A program made the position numbers and the translations under genes. This document shows positions 1 through 4,969 of a stretch of DNA of 15,796 bases, piece by piece. Location of the stretch: the NCBI GenBank assembly GCA_947425005.1, contig CANDYP010000024.1:1-15796 (forward strand). The letters are read 5' to 3'. The stretch's first letter is position 1; each line of letters starts with the position of its first letter. The notes below the pieces were generated by a model that saw only the letters and a program-made list of their open reading frames with translations, made no database searches and was not told where the DNA came from. Origin of the DNA: Rickettsiales bacterium. GTDB lineage: Bacteria; Pseudomonadota; Alphaproteobacteria; Rickettsiales; UBA1997.

Positions 1-555
1 AATACGCATTGGTCGCTGCCGACTCTGCACGCTCCCGTGATTAAACAATGCACTGAAGGCAAGGTCGACCAACAAAGTGTCAATTATTTTTTTGACGCTT
101 TAACTGACAAAAATAAAAATTTTATTTACCCCGTAACTCCGCTGAACAAACGCGCTGAAGCCATTCGCACAACAGTAAATTTTGCGCCTTTGCTCGGAGG
201 CAATTTGTCTCTGATTCAAAGCGGCATTGGCACAGCTTGGTCAATCGCAAACTCACCTGCTTATTCAATGCTAATTGAGGAAGTTGACGAAAAGGCCTAC
301 GCCGTTGACAGAGCTTTGAGACATTTGCAAAACGCCGGCCTGTTCAACAATTGCCAGGCTTTATTCGTTGGAGACATTGAGGAAAAGTTGGGCGCGGACA
401 ATCAAAATCACGTGCCGCGCACGGTTAAAATCTTTGCGGAGACTTTAGAAATCCCGGTATTCTCGCTAAAAAATATTGGCCACGGCGTGACTAATTTAGC
501 GATTCCGTTGGGAGTGGCGGTTGAGGTTTCTAGCGTGAATGCTAATTCAAAATAA
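1..555 (+). CDS. Peptidase S66 LD-carboxypeptidase (LdcA-like), C-terminal part; 5' end outside window
   Basis: The reading frame is open from base 1, so the gene is truncated by the window edge; GTG at 37 is only an internal codon. The visible 184 residues match the C-terminal two thirds of S66 peptidases, cytoplasmic serine enzymes that remove the terminal D-Ala from muropeptide tetrapeptides during wall recycling. Visible family blocks, in order, are PTLHAP near the left edge, GGNLSLIQSGIGT, IEEVDEKAYAVDRAL (with the acidic residues expected to include the catalytic Glu) and NIGHGVTNLAIPLG (expected catalytic His, with the usual P-L-G ending). The nucleophilic Ser lies in the missing N-terminal part. 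The last four sense codons and the TAA stop form the outer end of the 541-704 palindrome, so the C-terminal tail SNANSK-like residues may be element-derived or captured by it. Family assignment is firm; substrate specificity is inferred. Confidence 0.88.
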   Translation, partial: NTHWSLPTLHAPVIKQCTEGKVDQQSVNYFFDALTDKNKNFIYPVTPLNKRAEAIRTTVNFAPLLGGNLSLIQSGIGTAWSIANSPAYSMLIEEVDEKAYAVDRALRHLQNAGLFNNCQALFVGDIEEKLGADNQNHVPRTVKIFAETLEIPVFSLKNIGHGVTNLAIPLGVAVEVSSVNANSK

Positions 556-704
556 GAATGCCCCACTCAGTCAAAGCCCCCCTGATAAGGGGGGTAGGGG
601 GGTTTCTCGCCACAAATTCAGTCTGAATTCTGCTAAACAAACCCCCCTACCCCCCTTATCAGGGGGGCTTTGACTGGAGTGTGGCATTCTTATTTTGAAT
701 TAGC
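541..704. repeat. 164-nt near-perfect palindrome, copy 1 of G/C-block element family, overlapping gene end
   Basis: The left arm (541-605) pairs with the right arm (639-704) with one mismatch (563) and one single-base indel, around a loop of about 33 nt. The core is itself nested: CCCCCCTGATAAGGGGGG forms a 7-bp hairpin with GATA loop, followed by TAGGGGGGTTT. The loop carries a further small hairpin, ATTCAG-T-CTGAAT. Bases 571-615 match 6553-6597 at 44 of 45 positions, so the core is a dispersed repeat. The outer arms (541-570 and 674-704) are not shared with the second copy and include the last codons and stop of the LD-carboxypeptidase gene. It resembles a REPIN/MITE-like non-autonomous element, but no mobilising transposase is in the window. 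In RNA it would be a very stable 3' hairpin. Confidence 0.93.
670..696 (+). promoter_or_regulatory. Possible promoter inside palindrome arm, for the cupredoxin gene
   Basis: TTGACT (670-675) resembles a -35 box and TATTTT (691-696) a -10 box, but with a short 15-bp spacer. It would place transcription start about 60 nt upstream of the ATG at 766. Because the arm is an inverted repeat, a mirror-image copy points the other way, into the carboxypeptidase gene. This is weak sequence-only evidence. Confidence 0.2.
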
Positions 705-714
705 GTTTGTGACG

Positions 715-746
715 TTAACCCCGTATTTTCTTAACCCCGCATTTTC
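715..746. repeat. Tandem 16-bp direct repeat upstream of cupredoxin gene
   Basis: TTAACCCCGTATTTTC (715-730) is followed directly by TTAACCCCGCATTTTC (731-746), head to tail with one difference. The pair ends 19 nt before the ATG of the secreted cupredoxin-fold gene. It may be a double operator or just a local duplication; the position in the leader favours a regulatory look. Confidence 0.85.
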
Positions 747-765
747 AAAAAATATTTTTACCAAA

Positions 766-1098
766 ATGAAAATTTTATTCAAAACCATCCTGACTTTATC
801 CTTGATCTGCGCAGCCTCAAACGCCCTCGCCGCAGAAAAAGAATTCCTAGTTCAAATCAAAAACCACAAATTCCAGCCGGCAAAAATCGAAGTTCCTGCT
901 GGTCAACAATTCAAACTCGTCGTCGAAAATCTCGACAGCACTTTGGAAGAATTTGAAAGTCACGATTTGAAAAAAGAGAAACTGGTCGGCGGCGGGAAAA
1001 AAATCAGCATTATTGTCAGCCCACTAAAATCAGGCGAATACAAGTTCTTCGGCGACTTCCACCAAAAAACTGCTCAAGGAGTTTTGGTCGTTAAGTAA
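766..1098 (+). CDS. Secreted cupredoxin-fold protein (EfeO-type cupredoxin-like domain)
   Basis: A 110-residue protein with a clear Sec signal peptide (residues 1-22: Lys-containing start, hydrophobic core, cleavage predicted after ALA). The mature ~88 residues are one small beta-sandwich domain. The motifs FQPAKIEVPAGQQFKLVVEN, EEFESHDL, and GGGKKISIIVSPLKSGEYKF followed by FFGDF match the EfeO/P19-partner type of cupredoxin-like domain found beside iron or copper uptake systems. The classical Cys/Met type-1 copper ligands are absent; only scattered His remain, so metal binding is uncertain. I chose ATG 766 because the signal peptide starts there; an in-frame upstream extension into the palindrome (TTG at 670) would bury it. 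No good Shine-Dalgarno is visible. A role in periplasmic metal handling is inferred from family. The neighbours give no supporting transporter. Confidence 0.82.
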   Translation: MKILFKTILTLSLICAASNALAAEKEFLVQIKNHKFQPAKIEVPAGQQFKLVVENLDSTLEEFESHDLKKEKLVGGGKKISIIVSPLKSGEYKFFGDFHQKTAQGVLVVK

Positions 1099-1108
1099 CT
1101 ACTGAATT

Positions 1109-1456
1109 TTAAACGCGCTGTTGAGAAGTGATTGCAACTGCAGCAGCTACCGGCTTTGCAACGACAGCTTCCGGCGCGCCTGAACTAGACGATTCAGCGG
1201 CAACATCCTCCCTCACCGTCTCCATTTTTTTGTACAATTTCGCAACTGACATTTTTGGGTTTGTAGCTGACGCTGTCATTGGCCTGCCTTGCGGGCCTTG
1301 CAACAAAGAAGAAGTAAGCAGCGGTTGCCTCCTTTCCAAATGACGACTGACATCTGTCGAGGCTGCTGCCCATTGCGACGAATGGTCTGCAGCACTGCTT
1401 CGCGCGGAATCTTTGACACTAATTTGGCTAACCGAATCTCCTGACGATTTGCTCAT
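1109..1456 (-). CDS. Hypothetical Ser/Ala-rich 115-residue protein
   Basis: I do not recognise this protein. It starts 9 nt after the waaA stop on the same strand, preceded by the weak purine stretch TTTAAGAA, and ends convergently with the cupredoxin gene 10 nt away. It is low-complexity: a Ser-rich N-terminus with charged residues, a central KMSVAKLYKKMETVREDV segment that could be helical, then an Ala/Val/Ser-rich tail (ESSSSGAPEAVVAKPVAAAV). No signal peptide or membrane helix is evident. Its composition resembles the tails of the 783- and 251-residue orphans in this window. It could be a real disordered protein or a decayed gene; the absence of a recognisable fold keeps confidence moderate. 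A 71-codon frame on the opposite strand is judged a shadow. Confidence 0.5.
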   Translation of the reverse strand: MSKSSGDSVSQISVKDSARSSAADHSSQWAAASTDVSRHLERRQPLLTSSLLQGPQGRPMTASATNPKMSVAKLYKKMETVREDVAAESSSSGAPEAVVAKPVAAAVAITSQQRV

Positions 1457-1465
1457 TTCTTAAAT

Positions 1466-2710
1466 TTATTTTATTTTGTTAGCAATTTTCTGAGCAATAT
1501 TTTCAGAATTTGCGATTACCTCTGCAGCCTTGCCCACCATTGCTTGAGCGATTTGTCCATTTTGCAAAAGCAACTTCACTTCTTCGACCAGCTGACTCAA
1601 ATCTTCCACCATTACGCAAGCGTGTTTCTCTTCCAGATTGGCGTAGATTTCCGCAAAGTTGAAGACGTTGCGGCCAGAAATGACAGCACATCCCAGCTTA
1701 ATCGCTTCGAAAGGATTGTGCCCGCCAATTGGCAACAACGAGCCGCCAATGAAAGTGAAATTGGTTAGGCGGTAAAAAATTCCAAGCTCATTCAAAGTAT
1801 CGGCAAGGTAGATTTCCGTAGGGCTCGCGATGTTTTGATTTTGACTGCGCTGCGCAAAATTAATTTCACCAATTAGAGATTTTATTTCGTCAGCACGATT
1901 GGGGTGACGCGGAATAATCACGGTCAGAAGATCAGGGAAATCTTTTTTGAGCTCGTGGTGAGCTTGGATCACCACCTCCTCTTCACCCTTGTGAGTGCTG
2001 GCTGCAATCCAAAATTTACGCGCACCGATTTGCGCTTTTAATTTGTTCAACTCGCCTTCGTTACAACTCAAATCACGCGCCTGCGATTTCAAATTTCCGA
2101 AAAATAAAACTTGCCCGGAGGTCAGATTGGAAAAGCGCTGCTCGTCCTCTTTAGTCTGCGCAAAAATACCGTCAAAATAATCAAAAATTTTGAAGCCGAT
2201 TTTTCTGGCCAAACTCCATTTGTCGGCAGATTTTTTTGACATTCGAGCATTCACCAAAAACACCGCGGCACCCGACATGTGAGCTTCGTAGATCAGGTTC
2301 GGCCAGATTTCTGATTCGACAAAAATCGCGCGGTAAGGCTGCCAGAAATTTAAAAAATCTTTGACGCAAAAATAGGAATCAATCGGCAAAAATTGGTGAA
2401 TTACGCGCCCCCGAAATTCCGGAATTTTTGTCGCCACTACTGAAGCGGAAGTGAGAGTTGTGGTCGTAAAAAGAATCGTCACTTGCGGCAAAGTTTTTAG
2501 CAGCTCGTCGACCAAAATCAGCGACGAATTTGTTTCGCCAACACTGACGGCGTGAAGCCAGATTACGTCGCCTTCGGGACGGTCTTTTGTTGGCTGACCA
2601 AAGCGCTCTTTCAAACGTTTTTTGTCTTCCTTTTTTTTGTAAACGCGGAAGAAGAGGTAGAGCTCGAGGACGGGGAAGAGTAAGATGGAGAGGGCGCGGT
2701 AGAGTAGCAT
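1466..2710 (-). CDS. waaA: 3-deoxy-D-manno-octulosonic acid (Kdo) transferase
   Basis: A 414-residue GT30 glycosyltransferase that adds Kdo from CMP-Kdo to lipid A precursor at the inner face of the cytoplasmic membrane. Length is normal for the family (about 420). Residues 1-22 form the hydrophobic N-terminal membrane anchor. WLHAVSVGE (residues 51-59) holds the catalytic Glu59. The run FVESEIWPNL followed by VNARMSKKS is a diagnostic WaaA block. The C-terminal Rossmann half has IIPRHPNR and GGHNPFEAIKLG, the CMP-Kdo site. The ATG is preceded by AT-rich sequence without a Shine-Dalgarno. A palindromic element fills the 166 nt between it and ubiH upstream. Presence of this gene means the organism makes at least a minimal LPS. 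How many Kdo residues it adds cannot be read from sequence. Confidence 0.95.
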   Translation of the reverse strand: MLLYRALSILLFPVLELYLFFRVYKKKEDKKRLKERFGQPTKDRPEGDVIWLHAVSVGETNSSLILVDELLKTLPQVTILFTTTTLTSASVVATKIPEFRGRVIHQFLPIDSYFCVKDFLNFWQPYRAIFVESEIWPNLIYEAHMSGAAVFLVNARMSKKSADKWSLARKIGFKIFDYFDGIFAQTKEDEQRFSNLTSGQVLFFGNLKSQARDLSCNEGELNKLKAQIGARKFWIAASTHKGEEEVVIQAHHELKKDFPDLLTVIIPRHPNRADEIKSLIGEINFAQRSQNQNIASPTEIYLADTLNELGIFYRLTNFTFIGGSLLPIGGHNPFEAIKLGCAVISGRNVFNFAEIYANLEEKHACVMVEDLSQLVEEVKLLLQNGQIAQAMVGKAAEVIANSENIAQKIANKIK

Positions 2711-2740
2711 TTGGAAATTTAATTTAGTAATGGGACTAGA

Positions 2741-2878
2741 GCCTCCTTTGCAAAAGGAGGTGGCGCGAGAAGCGCCGGAGGATTTGGTACAACGAGTTCG
2801 GTTTAGCTAAAACAGACCGCGTTTGTTGCGCTGAATCCTCCGTCGCCTGCGGCGCCACCTCCTTTTGCAAAGGAGGTT
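2741..2878. repeat. Palindromic repeat, second family (CCTCCTTTGCAAAAGGAGG type)
   Basis: The left arm (2741-2784) and right arm (2833-2877) are inverted copies. The outer 25 bases, beginning CCTCCTTTGCAAAAGGAGG then TGGCGC, pair perfectly, and CGGAGGATT pairs again at the inner end after a diverged CG-rich middle. Each arm is itself a hairpin (8-bp stem, GCA loop), giving a cloverleaf-like structure. The right arm reaches the TAA stop of ubiH (2877-2879), and the element occupies almost all of the ubiH-waaA spacer. It is unrelated in sequence to the 571/6553 family. AAAGGAGG resembles a Shine-Dalgarno but is over 30 nt from the waaA start, too far to serve it. Confidence 0.92.
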
Positions 2879-4049
2879 AAACCCCTCCCGCACTTTTAAT
2901 AAAAAAGTTTTTTAATTTGGGAATTTTATTGACCAGGCCAAGTCCTAGATCACGAACCAAACCAATCGAAAGGCTCTTGGTTTCAAACAGCGAATTCAAA
3001 ATATCCGTCGCCACTAACATTTTTTTTGCCTCGATTCCCGCCTTCTTGCTGTAGGAATCAATCAGGCTCTGACTCGAAATCTCCAGCCCACAAAGCAAAT
3101 TATTTTTCACCAATTCACACAAAATTTTAATTCCCGAAATCGCCAAATTAAAACCTTGCCCGGCGATTGGATGCACGCCAGCAGCGGCGTCGCCGATCAG
3201 CAACATTTTCTCGTGGTAAAATTTTTCTGCCTCAATCGCGATTAATGGGTAAGAAAATTTTTCTGAAATTACTGTTGTGACGCCTAAACAATTTTCCATT
3301 TTTTTAGTTAACTGCTGAATAAAATTTTCTTCATCCAAGCTTAGGATCGCTTGGGCTGTCTGCTCCGGCGCGATCCACACAATTGAAGATTGGTGAGAAT
3401 TTTTCAGCGGCAAAATCGCCAACGGGCCACCGGGCAAGAATTTTTCGTAAGCAATATTTTCGTGAGAACGCTCGTGTTCAATGTTAAAAACGATTGCAGT
3501 TTGGTGGTATTTTTTTTGCGTAGTGTGGATTTGGTAAAGCTCGCGGAGCTTAGAAAAGCGGCCGTCGCAGGCGAGCAAAAGTTTTGAATGAATGATTTCG
3601 TCACTGTCGAGTTTTACCGCAGCGCCATTTTCAAAATTAATTTCTTGGTAAGAATTCGGCGTGAAAATCGTAATATTTTTGCGCAACAAAATCTGGTCAC
3701 GCAGCGCGTTGTGAATGTGGTAATTTTCAATGATTTGCCCGAGATCGGAACCGGTCTCGCGCTTAAGAAAATCAAGGAAGAAGGACGATTTGTAATCAGT
3801 GATTTTAATGTCAGAAATAATTCCCGCCTCACCCTGCAACTGGTCGTAAATTCCAATCTCTTTGAAGAGTTGCAGCGAGGCCGCCGAAATCGCGTAAGCC
3901 CGTCCGTCCCGCTTCCTGTCTTGCTTGAGAATGTCTTGCTTCTCAACAATCGCAATCTTCAAATCAGCCGAAACATTGCTCAAAGCCAAAGCTGAAGTCA
4001 TACCCGCGAAGGATCCGCCAATTATTGTGAAGTCGAAATTTTGTGACAT
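2877..4049 (-). CDS. UbiH/UbiF/COQ6-family FAD-dependent ring hydroxylase
   Basis: A 390-residue flavoprotein monooxygenase of the type that hydroxylates the benzoquinone ring during ubiquinone synthesis. The N-terminal FAD-binding motif reads IIGGSFAGMTSALAL (residues 9-23), with Ser where GGGxxG usually has its third Gly. The second motif is LLLACDGRFSKLRE (DG at 162-163). The third is GDAAAGVHPIAGQG (286-299), which lacks the His common in GDAAH. The C-terminal helices are normal in length. I start at ATG 4049: the preceding TTG is possible, but the ATG overlaps the upstream stop as TGATG, a typical coupled start, with AAGAAGAGA further upstream as a candidate ribosome site. The stop codon lies at the edge of the palindromic repeat. 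Which ring position it hydroxylates (UbiH, UbiF, UbiI or UbiL role) cannot be decided here, so I give no symbol. Confidence 0.88.
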   Translation of the reverse strand: MSQNFDFTIIGGSFAGMTSALALSNVSADLKIAIVEKQDILKQDRKRDGRAYAISAASLQLFKEIGIYDQLQGEAGIISDIKITDYKSSFFLDFLKRETGSDLGQIIENYHIHNALRDQILLRKNITIFTPNSYQEINFENGAAVKLDSDEIIHSKLLLACDGRFSKLRELYQIHTTQKKYHQTAIVFNIEHERSHENIAYEKFLPGGPLAILPLKNSHQSSIVWIAPEQTAQAILSLDEENFIQQLTKKMENCLGVTTVISEKFSYPLIAIEAEKFYHEKMLLIGDAAAGVHPIAGQGFNLAISGIKILCELVKNNLLCGLEISSQSLIDSYSKKAGIEAKKMLVATDILNSLFETKSLSIGLVRDLGLGLVNKIPKLKNFFIKSAGGV

Positions 4050-4897
4050 CAATTAATTCTCTTCTTTGAATTTTTAGACAAAAAATTGTCACCACTGACA
4101 ACCTTGCGTCCCGTTTTTTCTTCAAGCGCCTTGCGAGCATTCTTGGCAATTTGCCCACCTTTTTTAGCAGGAATTTTATTTTCTTCCAAACCTTGAGATT
4201 GCAAATTCTCAGCGATTTGGCGCGTCGAAAGTTCGGCCAAAGCTGTAAAAATTAATTCAGCCTCAGACATGTGATCTCTTAAATTTTGCGATTTCAATCC
4301 CTTGAGACTCTTGTGCGCACCAACAGTTAAAGCACTCCACTCTTGGTGAATAATATTAGTTAGAATCGCAAATTCGTCGCCCTGCTGCACTCCGCTTTCT
4401 TGCCAATAATCCGTCAGTTTATTTCGCGTCTCTTGCCCCGTCATCCGTTGCTGAATCCACTTCTCACTGCGCCCGTGCTTTTGCCAATTTTGGCGCGCAC
4501 GATTCAAAGATTGCTCTGGATCAGAAATTTCTTGAACGCGCTCATTGCCGACTTTGGCCAACCACATTTTAATTGGCTCGGCTTTTGGGCTGGGAACGGA
4601 TTGGATTAGACGGAAGACGGTTTCGAGATCGGCGACGTCCGTGTTGTAGAACTTGCCGTCATTTGCCTGCATTTTCAGTTGGTGACAATTTGTCACCGAC
4701 TGACTTCCCTCCGCTCCCAGCCTCTCTTTAAGCTTGTTCCAATATTTTCGCGCTTTCTGAAAATCCTCCTGCTCCGTCAAAGCCGCCACAACATCCACCA
4801 CCGAAAAAAACCACTTCTGCGCTTTCTCGTCGAAGTGGCGGCGGATTTTAAATTTTTCGAAAATTTTTAAATCATTTACTGTCAGGTCTCTTTTCAT
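4049..4897 (-). CDS. DinD-like protein with Bro-N domain
   Basis: A 282-residue soluble protein, close to the length of E. coli DinD (about 275). The N-terminal part (about residues 8-115) is Bro-N-like: FKIRRHFDEKAQKWFFSVVD, ALTEQEDFQKARKYWNKLK and KMQANDGKFYNTDVADLET, then the P-KAEPIKMWLAKVG-ERVQEI segment. The C-terminal part carries the DinD hallmarks: RNKLTDYW, SQNLRDHMSEAELIFTALAE and KKGGQIAKNARKALEEKTG then KVVSGDNFL. E. coli DinD is DNA-damage induced and inhibits RecA filament activity; Bro-N proteins are common on phages and mobile DNA. Here the gene is coupled to ubiH (TGATG), an unexpected partner. Upstream is a 72-nt gap with a fumC terminator. I see no SOS box and no good Shine-Dalgarno. 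Family is fairly sure; the function here is unknown. Confidence 0.82.
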   Translation of the reverse strand: MKRDLTVNDLKIFEKFKIRRHFDEKAQKWFFSVVDVVAALTEQEDFQKARKYWNKLKERLGAEGSQSVTNCHQLKMQANDGKFYNTDVADLETVFRLIQSVPSPKAEPIKMWLAKVGNERVQEISDPEQSLNRARQNWQKHGRSEKWIQQRMTGQETRNKLTDYWQESGVQQGDEFAILTNIIHQEWSALTVGAHKSLKGLKSQNLRDHMSEAELIFTALAELSTRQIAENLQSQGLEENKIPAKKGGQIAKNARKALEEKTGRKVVSGDNFLSKNSKKRIN

Positions 4898-4913
4898 GGT
4901 GAGTAAAATTAAG

Positions 4914-4960
4914 GTTAAAAAGATCCGCCCTCCTTAACAGTCTTGCATCAAGGATGGCGG
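4914..4960 (-). terminator. Intrinsic terminator after fumC
   Basis: On the minus strand CCGCCATCCTT (4960-4950) pairs with AAGGAGGGCGG (4935-4925), an 11-bp stem with one mismatch and a 14-nt loop. It is followed by ATCTTTTTAACC, giving a short T run. It lies 10 nt past the fumC stop and before the DinD-like start, so it should separate the two transcription units. Confidence 0.65.
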
Positions 4961-4969
4961 CGGAATTTG

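Noticed and set aside
556..714. The 541-704 palindrome as a classical intrinsic terminator for the carboxypeptidase gene
   Set aside because: The hairpin is far longer than a terminator, and no T run follows it; the core recurs at 6553-6670 as a dispersed repeat.
670..765. N-terminal extension of the cupredoxin gene to a TTG inside the palindrome
   Set aside because: It would place 32 residues before a clear signal peptide; ATG 766 is the better start.
1128..1343. Plus-strand 71-codon hydrophobic frame opposite the 115-residue orphan
   Set aside because: No supporting start context or family resemblance; its hydrophobicity is what antisense reading of Ala/Ser-rich codons produces.
2741..2760. 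AAGGAGG in the repeat as the ribosome binding site of waaA
   Set aside because: It lies more than 30 nt upstream of the ATG, outside working distance.
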